This document shows positions 42,488-53,022 of a stretch of DNA of 64,000 nucleotides, in pieces (within the stretch, counting starts at the first letter, position 1; each line of letters starts with the position of its first letter). The stretch spans positions 63,421,864 to 63,485,863 of the forward strand of contig CM064876.1 of the NCBI GenBank assembly GCA_032719365.1, given 5' to 3'. The notes beneath the pieces are model-generated. The model made no database searches and was not told where the DNA came from. It saw only the letters and a list, made by a program, of their open reading frames with translations. This DNA comes from Prinsepia uniflora (taxonomy: Eukaryota; Streptophyta; Magnoliopsida; Rosales; Rosaceae). The position numbers and the translations under genes were made by a program.

Positions 42488-45400
42488 TGAAACGATCCGT
42501 CCCGAATTCCGGGATTAGATTAGTGAGGTTGATCGGTAATTAGTAGGGCGAAATCGGACAAAATGTGCAAAATGACCGTTTTACCCCTGGTCGTGGGCAA
42601 AATGTTGACTTTTTGATCGGGTCGTCAAATGGACTTTGACCGATGACCGTGACGTAGTTCAGGACGTCACGAGTTCATAGACAGGTGGCACGTTCGATTC
42701 CGACATTCGAGGAAGAAGTTATGACGTTCGGAAGTTTAGGGGCATTTTGGTAATTTCGAGTAATAGGGGCAAAATGTTGAATTTTTGACTGGGAGGTCCG
42801 ATGGACGAGGGCCAAGAACCGTTACGTAGGTCTCGTCGATACGAATCCAATGACAGACAGCATGCCGAAATCGGAGTTTCGACGACGAAGTTATGGTCAC
42901 GGGAACGAATTAACGAACCGAGTCTTCGATTAAAATAATATTAAAATATTGAACAGTGACCGATGATTGTGGACACCTGGATGAGTGACACTTGTCACTC
43001 ATCCCTTGTTTTAAGGCCCTAAATCTGGATCATGTCTCCACTAATGAATTAAAATATGATTTTATCTCTCCATTAATCTTAGCCGTCCATTTGATTCTTA
43101 AGATTGAATTTGCACCATTCATTCCACTTCCTCCTTCTCATTAATCTGATCAGCCACCTCCCTCTCCCATTCTCATTTCACCCGTGAAGAACCATCACCC
43201 CAGACCAAACACTCAGATGACCACCACCCTCACTTATCTACTTTACCTCCAGCCAATGGGTTGACCCCGCCATACATCATCTTCATCATCATTTTCCCAT
43301 CGTTCTTCAAGAAACCCAAACACCCAACATCCCTCTAAAACCACAAAACCTCATTGAATGCTATTACAGTGTAAAGGAAAGTTGGAGAGGACATTGAGAC
43401 GAACCAAATGGTGGCCACGACAAGGACTGTCATGCACGGTGGCCGGAGTTTCGTAGGTAAACCCGAAAATCCTATTTTTAGTTCAAAAATGGTGGACTTG
43501 TTTTTAATGGTTGTCGATCGATTCTAAACCTAGGGTTATGTTCCTTGAGCTCCCTTGACCTTGTAGGTTCAATTTAGGACGGATTTGGACGTTGGAGGTG
43601 GCTGGAATGATGTTTGGAAATCTGGCCGAAACTTTGAATGGCCATAACCTAAAATCAAGGTACTTTCTGAATTTTCTGGGTTGATTTTTAGAATCCTTGG
43701 CTCGAGTAGATGGATTTACATAGGTAGAACGTCCAATTTGGTTGAGAAACGAGTAAGATATCGAAGTTTGAAGTTTGGAGCATCAATGGAGTTTTCCGGC
43801 GAGAAATTCCGGCGAGTAGACTCGGTCGCCGGCGAGTTGACTCGTTGACATTTACCCATTGACTTACTGTTCATGATGACGTCAACGTTGACTTATATGA
43901 CGTCAGTGTTGACTTTGATGACGTCAGCGTTGACTTTGATGGCGTCTGCGTTGACTTTTTTGTCAACGTTTGACTAGAACTTTGACGTGCGCGTGGGGGC
44001 ACGTGGGAGCATATTTTTAGGTGGGATCAGGACTATTTTAAAGGTTTCGACGATCCGAATCCAATGGCGGTGGTTTCGGGTCGATCGGAGATCGTTAAGT
44101 TGGTCAAATCGAGGTTTTTCACCTCGGGAAATGTGTACGGGACACATTGACTTTTTCGGGAAATTTTAGGGTTCTTAATATGGACTTGTATAGGTTAGTA
44201 GTAACCTTTGGGTGTGATTTGGACAGGTTTGAAAGTCCCGATGATAGTGGTATGGCCCCGGAAGGCCTATGACACGCGTATCGAGGCGTATCGTTAAACT
44301 GTCTCTGAGTGGACTTTGGTTTTATAAATTCTATGCACGCTTTACTATTTTATATGGATTATGATTATGATTGTGTGATGTTGATTTGGATATTGGTAAA
44401 TTACACTGTTTCATGTATTTCGAGGCGATTTACGTGCTTGCACGTAAATCGAGGTTTTTCCAGTTTTGCACGGATTTTCCATGTTTATGGTCTTGGATAT
44501 AATATGATGAAATGGTTTTGAAATTGGAAAGTTGAACTCGGACTTGAGGCCCAATTATTTTGGAAACCTCGGACTTGGAGTCCTTTGAGTTATATAATCG
44601 GGCCAGGGGCCCAGTTGATTTACGAATCTGGGTCGTGGGCCCAGTGGTTTATAAAATCGGGCCATGGGCCCAGCGGTTTATAAAATCGGGCATGAGGCCC
44701 AGTTGGGTTATAAATGTGATGTCGGGTCTGGGACCCTATGTTAATAAATATGATTTCGGGTCAGGGACCCTAAATGGAATTGTAATGTTTATGGAGATTT
44801 CGGGCAAGGGCCCATTGTAATGTTGTGAAATGATTTAATAAAACTGTTTTCCATATACCAACTGGATACGAGGATATATGATGGTCTCCTCCAGGTGTCT
44901 GGGACACTGGGGAAGTCACGGTGCATTGCATGCGAGGGGTCATCGTACGGAGTTACTGGACCGTACAATGACTCATGAGCAGGATTGCTATGATTGACGT
45001 CTGGGACGTCAGACATCTGTGATGTCAAAGATATTGAGCCGGAGAGACCCCGGGTAGCACGCGTCGCTTATTATACCGTGAGATATGACGTCTGGGACGT
45101 CAAGCGTCTGGGACGCTAAGCATCTGGGATGCTGGTGATGGTAATGTGGTAAATATGGATTAATGAATCTATGAATAGGCTTTTCGGTTGGATTTGTGTT
45201 TATGTGGTAAAAATGGATTATTGGTTATTGAAATGGTATTTCGGGTCGGGGACCCTAAATGGTTTTGGATTTATGGATTTATGTTTATGGCTTTGGGCGG
45301 TGGCCCGCATGGTTTTGTATGTCTGGATGTGGTATTCCACAGTTTTGGGCTGAGTTCCCACACTTGGTTTTGAGTTAATGGTTTTTGGGCTAAGGCCCTA

Positions 45401-45731
45401 ATGGCTTGGTTGAACAAACGTTTTGGTTACTGGTTTTCGTGGCATGCATACGTTTTTATTGGAGGGCATAAATGTCTTATAACTGTGTTTACTAAACTTA
45501 ATGATTTTCGTCCACTCACAGCTTTTATTGGTTTTAATGCCCTTCAGGTTGATTACGGATGCAACTGCAGCAGAAACTGGGGTATTGCACGTCTCCTCCA
45601 TCGATCCTTGCGCACTCTGGAAGCCCCGTTTAGGTAGTGACTTTTGGTTATCCCTTGTCTGACACCCCTTGTTGGACGGGAGCAGGGCACATTCCACGGT
45701 AATCCCGGGGGGATTGGGATGGGTCCTGTCA
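42488..45731 (+). repeat. 3' LTR of LARD-like copy 2
   Basis: Starts TGAAACGATCCGTCCC (mutated from TGTAACGACCCG) at 42488 and ends GGGTCCTGTCA at 45731. It contains the palindrome (42980-43003) and a four-unit TGACGTCA/GTTGACTT array (43874-43975) that is a single unit in the partner LTR. Confidence 0.85.
43874..43975 (+). promoter_or_regulatory. Tandem TGACGTCA/GTTGACTT array (bZIP plus W-box cores) in the LARD 3' LTR
   Basis: Four units of about 20 bp of the form TGACGTCAGCGTTGACTTTG follow one another, the last degenerate, then GTCAACGTTTGAC. TGACGTCA is a bZIP core and TTGAC the W-box core of WRKY factors. The partner LTR has one unit (near 34201-34225). Confidence 0.55.
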
Positions 45732-46709
45732 GCATGCATGCCTGCTTTCCTTTCTATTATATATATGTGATTCAAGAAAAAGCATCTAATTATCTCAAGT
45801 TATGATTATGGCACGTATTACGATGTTTGGGCATGAGACCCGTCTGGTTAGTTATGCACTATTTTGAGTCATATATATGTATATGGATTTCGATGATTAT
45901 CTTTAGTACTGCACTGTATAGATCTAGCCTAGTGATATTGTCTCCTCCGAATGTGGGTACCCTGGAGTGGTCCCGGCGCGTTGTCTGCGAGGGGTCATTC
46001 TACAGAGGGACCAGACCGTAGAGTGGCTCAGGAGCAAGATTGCTATTATTGGACGTTTAGGACGTCTGCCATCTAGGATGCCATACCCGGACTTGGTTCG
46101 GGATTTGGACTCGGGATTGAGACCCCAGGTTGCACGTGTAGTCTTGGGACTGTGACCTTATTGAACATCTAGGACGTCAGACATCTGGGATGTCAGGGTT
46201 GGGATGTATAGTGCAGTGACTGAGGTTATGATTATGTTTATATTATTCTGCTTATGTTTATATGATATGTTATTATGGCTTTTGACACTGATGCATGCAT
46301 TTCGGAAAACGGAGGGGAAAAACTATATGTTTTCGATATGGAGAACTGTTTTATAAACTTGAGTTTCGGCACACTCACCCTTATTGTTTTACTGAGCCCT
46401 CCAGGCCGTGCTACTGAGGAAGAAGAGGATCCTAAGGAAGAGGCATAAGTTTACATTGCGCACCTGAACCCTACTGCTGGGTAGGTTGGCAAGTAGAATG
46501 TCTAGAGTCGTGCTCAATAACCTGTATTTGGAAACTATCCCTTGTCTGACACTATTTGTATTCGGATAATATGTATGACTTAAATTTTGATATTTATGCA
46601 TTTGAGTTCCTTTAAGGGTAATTTTGGTATTGTGGGGTCGGGTGTCAGACGGGAGCAGGGCACGTCCCCGGGTAGTCCCAGGGGGATCGGGGCGGGTCCT
46701 GTTACCACA

Positions 46710-47675
46710 CTAGGAATCTCACCTTTTCCTCTGGTCCCTATGTCTTTCATCTCTCCAATGTTCTTCATATTCCTACCCTACGCAAAAACTTGTTATCTGT
46801 TGCACAATTCACTAATGATCAGCAACTCAGTATAACATTTTTCCCAACTCATTTCCTCATCTGAGACCTAAACACCAAGGCTGTTCTCTTTCAGGGCCCC
46901 TGTGAAAATAGGTTGTACCCCATCTATCCATGTCGCACTACCCACCCTCAGGCCTTGCTGACAAGTACAACTAGTTCCCTCTGGCACAACCGCTTGGGTC
47001 ATCCATCTCCTCAAGTCCACCGTGTCTTAGCTTCTCAGACTCCTGGCATTGCTTCTGCTTCCTTTGACAATGTAGGCTTTTGTAATAGTTGTGCCATGGG
47101 CAAATCAACTAGACTATCTTTCAATTCTGTTGTACACACTGCAATAAAACCTTTTGATGTAATCCACTCTGATGTCTGGATGTCTCCAGTCCCCTCTGTT
47201 TCTAGTTTTAGATATTATGTGCTGTTTACAGATGATTTTACCAGGTACACCTGGATTTTTCCACTCCGCCATAAATCAGAAGTTTTTACACACTTCTCAA
47301 CTTTCCTAACCTATATTCAAACCCAATTCTCTACCACCATCAAACAATTCCATAGTGATGGTGGCAAGGAATTTGATAATCACTCTTTCAAGTCCCTCTA
47401 TTCTCACCATGGCATCCACCACTGTTTTTCTTGCCCCTATACCCCACAACCGAACGGCCTGGCTGAGAGAAAACACAGGCACATTTCTGAAATGGGCAGA
47501 ACTCTACTGATCACTGCTGGACTGCGTTACTGTTATTAGGCCGAAGCAGTAACTATTGCAGTTTTCCTCATCAACCTTCTCCCAACTCCAGTGCTCAAAT
47601 GGACCTCCCCTTACTTTAAACTATACGGCAAAGAACCTCCATATCACCTCCTTCGAGTTTTTGGATCTTCTTGTT
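46710..47675 (+). pseudogene. Copia integrase with one nonsense codon
   Basis: After a lead-in with one stop (near 46863) the frame reads GAG-pre-integrase LWHNRLGHPSP, then the CXXC of the zinc finger (FCNSCAMGKS). The catalytic core follows with IHSDVWMSP, LFTDDFTRYTW, QFHSDGGKEFD and PNGLAERKHRHI, which supplies Asp, Asp and Glu. A TAG at 47537-47539, at a position that is Trp in relatives, ends the frame; beyond it AVFLINLLPTPVLKW and KLYGKEPPY continue to 47675, where a solo LTR is inserted (TSD TTGTT). Integrase would join cDNA to chromosomal DNA in the nucleus. Confidence 0.88.
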
Positions 47676-50405
47676 TGTAATAACCCGTACATTCAAGAAG
47701 GGTACAAATGTAATTTTGTAAATATTTGTATAAGAGGACGATTTTGCCCTTGTGAATAGTGTGTCAAAGTTGACTTTTTGATTTACAGGTTGGACAAGCA
47801 TTGACCATTGACCTTGACGTAGTTTAGGACGTCACGAGTCCGTAGACAGGTGGCATGTCTGATTTGGACAATCGGAGAAAAAGTTATGACGTTCGGAAGA
47901 TTGAGGGTGTTACCGTAATTTTGACTAAATAGAGGAAAAGGTTGACTTTTTATTGGACTTTTGATTTTCACGTAGACCGAGGACCTTTAGATAGCTCTCG
48001 ACGTCCTGAGTACAACGACAGGCGGCACGCTGTCATCGGACGTCGGACGGAATAGTTATGGGTCTGGAAAGTTGAAAGGCAAAATGGTAATTTTACTTCT
48101 AGGGGCATTTTGGTCTTTTCCTTTAGGGCCAATCAGATAAGGCAACTTGGTTGAGTGGGATTGGATATTTAGGTTTGGTCCATGGAGAAGGGGACACGTG
48201 GAACTGCCCTAGAGCCTTCTAGGTGACTACAATGCACACGGGCACACTTTGCACGATTTTAAACCGTGCATTTGGTTTTGGAAGAACAGAAACAGAGAGG
48301 TGAGGCGGTGAAGAGTGCGATCGATTCAGTGAGTGTGTGAGGTTTTTGTGAGTTGTGAGAGTGACAGGGAGAAGAAGAGAAGCTGGTGGCCGGGATTGGG
48401 AGTGAAATCGTGTAAGAAACACGGTGGACGGGAAGTTCGATTTTCAGGGAAAACAGAGAAGGTCGTGGGAACTTGGCAGTGGTTGTTCCGTGTGTTGGTT
48501 CAATCCAAGTTGAGAAGGAGCTAAGACGGCTGCAGGGGACTCAGTGGACACAGTGGTACACGGCGGTAAGAACGGCGGAGGACGAATCGCAGGTAAACCC
48601 AAATCCCCTGTTTTTCCCGTTTTGTTCATTTTGAAAGTCGTGGCTTTTGGATTAGAGTCGAGGGAATTGATGAGTGGTGTGAGACTCAGGAAGGTCCTAG
48701 AAATCGTCTGAGGTTGGTGCCGTGACGGGGGATGACCTGGGTGGCCTGAACCCGAAACAGGGATATCAGGCCGTTTTAATTCGAGGTTGAAGACGACGGG
48801 TTTAGGGCTTTGATTTCTAGATTTTAGGACGGGAAAGGATTGCTGGGAACTGGATGAAGCTTGTGGGATTGGAATGGTTGAGATTGGTGAAGGAATGAAG
48901 AAGAACCGGTCACGCCGGTTCAGTACAGTCAAACCGGCTAACTCGAGGAAGACGATGATACTGTAGCAGCGCGTGAGGCCCAGCGCAGCCACTTTGGGCG
49001 GCGCGTGAGGGCGCGTGGGGAGGATTCTGAGGAAACTTCCAACATGGGTTTTGGTATAAATGTTGTAAGGAATTCATTGGGACAAGTTTCGGGTTAGTTC
49101 GAGGATCCGGACGGTTTAGGGTTTAAATTTAAATTACGTTTAAATTCCCGAAAATTTGGGGAAATTAGGGTTAGCATATTTGATGTAATTGTGACCCTAT
49201 TTGGTGCCTATTGACAGGACGAGAGACGCCTGAGACGGTCGAGGAGCGCACGGAGCGTGATTAACACTTTTTGACTCTTGAGTGGACTCTTTCTTTTCTT
49301 ACGAGCATGCCTAACTACTTTTATTTATGTTTTATGATTTTAAATATGTTTTTATGCTTCTTAATGATGATTATATGTGGTTGCTATACGTGCACGTTTT
49401 TCGAGACATTTTCGGGTTTTCGCACGTTTTTTGAGAAAAAACTAGATTTCTGATTTTGATGCTAAGCTTTTGGGTTTTCAATCTATAATTGTTTTCTGAT
49501 GGTTATAAATGGATTATGAGATATGATTTTGGTAATCCAGGTTTTGGTTTTAAAATCGGATTTCGAGATGCGAGATTTGGTTTTAAAGTCGAAAAGTGGA
49601 ATTCCGGATTTAGGTTCGGAATGACGGTTCTGGATGCCAGAAGGGCATCAGACCAGTGATTTCGGATTCGGGTTTGGATATGGATTTAGAATTGGTTTTG
49701 GATTGGATTTGCTGGATCTGGATATTGGGTTTAAAGACCCGGATATTGTGATTGACGGGGGACGGGCCCGGATGGAGTTTAAAGACTCTGATATTTACGA
49801 TATTACCCCCGTAGGCCTGTGAGTTTAAAGACTCGGGAGTTTAAAGACTCGGATTACATTTGAGGCCTAGTTTGAGTTTAATGACTCGGATAGATCCAGC
49901 AGGTTTGATCGGACTTTGACATTAATGGATTTGGTTTTTATGATATGATCTTAGCATAATTGTTATACTGTTTTATGTTGTGGTTTTCTGATACTTCGTT
50001 AGGCATGCATACTTTATTTTAAAACGGTGGGAAAAATCTTATTGTTTATCTTAATCCTTGTTTGTTACTAAACCGTGTTGAAACTCTTATTTCTTCTAGT
50101 CCACTCACACTTTCTGGTTTTAATTTACCCTCCAGGTCGTGGTGATAGCGTTGGGGTGAACGTTGAGGCAGGAACCGAGACATAGAGCTTACGACGTTCT
50201 TCTGTTGCGAGATTAGCCTAGTAGGACTTTTGTGCCTGTTTTGTATAAACTATGCTCTGTGTTACGATTGTATTATATTTACTCCCTTGTCTGATAGTTA
50301 TGCTTATGGTTATTTTGAGGTTCTTTTGGTATTTTAAGCGTGATTGTCAGACGGGAGCAGGGTTCGTCCCGGGTATCGAGGTGATATTTGGGACGGGTCT
50401 TGACA
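47676..50405 (+). mobile_element. Solo LTR C (chromovirus-like), inside the copia integrase
   Basis: Starts TGTAATAACCCGTAC at 47676 and ends GACGGGTCTTGACA at 50405; the target duplication TTGTT is perfect (47671-47675, 50406-50410). It is 2.73 kb with no internal domain. It has GAGTGGAC...GAGCATGC (49281-49310), GTCCACTCACAC (about 50099), CCTCCAGGTCGTGG (50130-50143) and GTCTGATA/TGTCAGAC (50289-50296, 50345-50352), but no TGACA palindrome was seen. Confidence 0.87.
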
Positions 50406-50410
50406 TTGTT

Positions 50411-50921
50411 ACCCATTTATTGGCCACACCACTAAGCATAAGCTAGAACCTAGGTCCATTCCTTGTACCTTTCTCGGATATAGCTCTCATCACAAAGGTT
50501 ATCGATGCCTTCATGTCCCTAGTGGTAAGGTTTATATAAGCCGCCATGTTGTTTTCAATGAACACCATTTTCCCCATGCCACCAATCCCTCCCCTCCAGT
50601 TCCTGATTTCTGCTTCATCTCTGTTATTCCAGCCACTCTTAATTCCCAAACCACCACAACAACTCAGCAGCCGCCTCCCTTTCCACCGCATCTTCCCACC
50701 ATTCCCCCCACTCCTTCCACCACTTCCACCACAATAAATTCCGACGAATATTCGGATCACACTCAGCCTGATCCACTAGCTCCACCTCCTCCTACCCCTG
50801 TTCCTCCAGCATCTCGACCCCCAAACACTCACCCCATGATAACCCGCAGCAAGGCAGGTATCTCAAAATCTCGTAATCTCCTATTTTCCACTAAATATCC
50901 CTTCCCCAAGCCTTTCTTTCC
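50411..50921 (+). pseudogene. Copia integrase C-terminus and linker to RT
   Basis: Continues the integrase after the solo LTR: KHKLEPRSIPCTFLGYSSHH and GYRCLHVPSGKVYISRHVVF, then a Pro/Thr-rich linker and MITRSKAGISKSRN. A frame change near 50915 separates it from the RT frame. Confidence 0.75.
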
Positions 50922-52493
50922 TTGGCTCAGACCACCATTGAACCTACCACCTACCACCAAGCCTCTAAATCTCCAGAATGGACCCATGCAATGCACACTG
51001 AGTTTACTGCCCTCATCAACCAACAAACCTGGTCTCTTGTTCCTTTACCACCTCAAGCCAATGCAGTTGGCTGTAAATGGGTTTTTAAACTCAAAAGACA
51101 TGTTGATGGCACCATTGAGAGATACAAGGCCCGTCTCGTCGCCAAAGGCTTTCACCAACAAGCCAGCCTCGACTACACCGAGACATTCAGTCCCGTTGTG
51201 AAGCCTCCTACCATCAGAATTGTCCTTGCTCTTGCTGTTTCTCACAACTGGCCCCTAAGACAAATGGATGTCACCAATGCATTTCTCCATGGTACCCTCA
51301 ATGAAGAAGTATACATGCTACAGCCCCCTGGATTTGTTGATCCCCACCGTCCTAATCATGTCTACAGACTACACAAGGCTATTTATGGGCTCAAACAGGC
51401 TCCACGGGCCTGGTTTGACCGTTTTCGATCCTTTCTGCTTCTCTATGGCTTCCAACAAAGTAGAGCTGATCCCTCCATGTTTGTTTACCGTCACCAATCT
51501 ACCCTTATGTATCTTCTACTCTACGTTGATGATATAATCTTAACTAGGAACTCCCAATCTGCGGTCTCCACTTTCATGACAACATTGGCCCTTGCCTTTT
51601 CCATCAAGGACCTAGGTCCTCTCCACTACTTGTTGGGGGTCAAAGCCAAGTCCATAGATACTGGCCTACACCTCACTCAAACCAAGTATACACTGGACAT
51701 CCTGCAACGCAATGGTTTAACTAATTGCAAGCCAGCCCTCACTCATGTCGCTCCAAAACAAGCTCTCTCTGATGTTGTTGGTCAACCCCTCCAAGATGGC
51801 TCTACCTATAGACAACTTGTCGGTGCTCTACTCTATCTGACTTTAACCAGACCAGATATATCCTTTGATGTTCAGCAAGTTGCCCAGTTTTTGAGCTCTC
51901 CTACAGATGTCCATCTAACCGCTGTCAAACGGATCATCTGCTACCTCAAAGGCACCCTTGGACATGGCATTCACATCCGCAGGTCTCTCTTTCCCTTGAA
52001 AATTCATGCATTTTCTGATGCCGACTGGTCTGGATGCCGCGATACTAGGCGATCTATCACAGGTTTTTGTATATTCCTTGGATCCAATCTGATTTCCTGT
52101 TGTGCAAAGAAACAAAAGACTGTTTCCCACTCTAGTTCTGAGGCAGAGTACCGTGCTCTAGCCTATACCTGTGCAGATACCCTATGGATACTTAGTCTCC
52201 TGCAAGAACTAGGTACTCTTCCAGCCATGCCGGTTCAGTTGTACTGTGACAACCAAAGTGCCACTTACATGACCCGCAACCCAATCTTTCATGCTCGCAT
52301 AAAGCACATCGCCTTAGACTATCATTTTTTAGGAGAAAGGGTGGCTTCAGGAACTCATCAAGTACAATTTGTTCCCTCTACAGCACAACTTGCTGACCTC
52401 TTCACCAAAGGGCTTCCTGTCAATCGCCATTTATCCCTTACTTCCAAACTTGTCACCCACGGGGTGCCACGTTTGCGGGGGGATGTAGAATAG
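50922..52493 (+). CDS. Copia reverse transcriptase and RNase H, open frame
   Basis: Uninterrupted 523-codon frame. RT: EWTHAMHTEFTALINQQTW, WVFKLKRHVDGTIERYKARL, QMDVTNAFLHG, YGLKQAPRAWF and the catalytic LLYVDDIILT (about residues 205-214). RNase H: AFSDADWSGCRDTRRSITGF, KKQKTVSHSSSEAEYRAL, LYCDNQSATYM, HIALDYHFL and QLADLFTKGL. The first codon is not a real initiator, since this was the C-terminal part of a polyprotein that is broken upstream. All catalytic acidic residues seen are intact. It ends in the PPT. Confidence 0.9.
   Translation: MAQTTIEPTTYHQASKSPEWTHAMHTEFTALINQQTWSLVPLPPQANAVGCKWVFKLKRHVDGTIERYKARLVAKGFHQQASLDYTETFSPVVKPPTIRIVLALAVSHNWPLRQMDVTNAFLHGTLNEEVYMLQPPGFVDPHRPNHVYRLHKAIYGLKQAPRAWFDRFRSFLLLYGFQQSRADPSMFVYRHQSTLMYLLLYVDDIILTRNSQSAVSTFMTTLALAFSIKDLGPLHYLLGVKAKSIDTGLHLTQTKYTLDILQRNGLTNCKPALTHVAPKQALSDVVGQPLQDGSTYRQLVGALLYLTLTRPDISFDVQQVAQFLSSPTDVHLTAVKRIICYLKGTLGHGIHIRRSLFPLKIHAFSDADWSGCRDTRRSITGFCIFLGSNLISCCAKKQKTVSHSSSEAEYRALAYTCADTLWILSLLQELGTLPAMPVQLYCDNQSATYMTRNPIFHARIKHIALDYHFLGERVASGTHQVQFVPSTAQLADLFTKGLPVNRHLSLTSKLVTHGVPRLRGDVE
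52472..52483 (+). other. Polypurine tract of the copia element
   Basis: TTTGCGGGGGGA directly precedes the 3' LTR and also encodes the last codons of RNase H (RLRGDVE). Confidence 0.8.
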
Positions 52494-52709
52494 TAAACAT
52501 CTGTAGCTATTTAGTACACTGTATTTAGTAGACAACAACATTTATTGGACAGATGTCCCTAGACAGTTACCTAGGCAGTTACTAGAACAATTATGTTTTA
52601 GATTTAGATAAGGGAGAGATAACTGTTTGTAGTTATCTCAATCCCAAGACCTGTATAAATAGGCCTATCGGCACATCAATGCAATCATCAGATTTCACAA
52701 AATTCTACA
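52484..52709 (+). repeat. 3' LTR of the copia element
   Basis: Partner of 29837-30049, 226 bp; a 13-bp block with CAGTTACCTAGG accounts for the extra length. It keeps TATAAATAGGCC and ends AATTCTACA before the GTATC duplication. Confidence 0.9.
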
Positions 52710-52719
52710 GTATCAATAT

Positions 52720-53022
52720 ATGCAAAATTTTCTGCCCAATTATGTTGAAGATGATCCAATATGTTACTCATCATATCAATCTTCTTCTTATTATGAGGGT
52801 ATTTCTCGTTGCTCCAATCAATTAACTTCCTGTGACAGTTTGCAAGTTTACGATCCCATGAGCAGACAAAGGAAGAGGCCGGGTTTCTCCAACAAGGATC
52901 AATACTTATTTTGCGTTTTCATTTTTGCTGGAAAATTAGGCATTCTAAGTTTAAATTTCACTCAAATTCTAGGCTTCTTCGTCTCATTTTTTCATTTTAC
53001 TCGTTTATATTTATATTTCTAG
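52720..53022 (+). other. Unrecognised open frame, possible exon relic next to the copia element
   Basis: A 100-codon frame with QSSSYYEGISRCSNQLTSCD and YDPMSRQRKRPGFSNKDQ in its first half, which looks more protein-like (Ser, Tyr and charged residues) than the AT-rich surroundings; the second half is hydrophobic and probably intronic or random. I do not recognise the family. The copia element inserted just upstream, so it may be a broken gene end. Confidence 0.25.

Larger units (their letters stand above)
32967..45731 (+). mobile_element. Non-autonomous LTR retrotransposon (LARD-like), copy 2
   Basis: LTRs at 32967-39123 (interrupted) and 42488-45731 flank 3.4 kb without protein genes. The target duplication GCATG is perfect (32962-32966, 45732-45736). 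PBS and PPT are present. Internal sequence is homologous, in the other orientation, to copy 1. The LTR pair differs by a few percent plus a ~140-bp deletion near the start of the first LTR and repeat-number changes. Insertion was into the GCATGCATGC stretch of solo LTR A. Confidence 0.87.
31323..46704 (+). mobile_element. Solo LTR A (chromovirus-like), hosting LARD-like copy 2
   Basis: Starts TGTAACGACCCGAAC at 31323 and ends GGGCGGGTCCTGTTA at 46704. The target duplication CCACA is perfect (31318-31322, 46705-46709) inside the copia protease region. Removing the nested element leaves about 2.6 kb with no internal domain. The last 60 bases are close to the Tekay-like LTR end (GGGAGCAGGGCACGTCCC), so it is the same or a sister family. 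It carries the TGACA palindrome (31619-31642), TGACGTCA sites with CACGTG (32493-32610) and GTCTGACA/TGTCAGAC (46544-46551, 46643-46650). Confidence 0.87.
29837..52709 (+). mobile_element. Decayed Ty1/copia element with short LTRs, hosting nested insertions
   Basis: Short LTRs (29837-30049 and 52484-52709) both start TGTAGAATAGTAAACATCT and are flanked by a perfect 5-bp duplication GTATC (29832-29836, 52710-52714). PBS and PPT are present. The interior reads gag, protease, integrase, RT, RNase H, the copia order. Insertions at 31323-46704 and 47676-50405 account for most of its 22.9 kb; without them it is about 4.8 kb. The LTRs differ by roughly 5% by eye plus a 13-bp indel. The coding region has several frame changes and stops. 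Short LTRs and the Gag N-terminus suggest an Ale/Retrofit-type lineage, which is tentative. Confidence 0.9.

Noticed and set aside
31323..46704. One complete 15-kb element with LTRs at both ends
   Set aside because: The two ends are halves of one LTR: TSD CCACA flanks it, and excising 32967-45731 (TSD GCATG) restores a continuous ~2.6-kb LTR.
48444..48992. 182-codon minus-strand frame in solo LTR C
   Set aside because: Low-complexity Ser/Pro content, lies wholly inside an LTR opposite to its sense, no domain.
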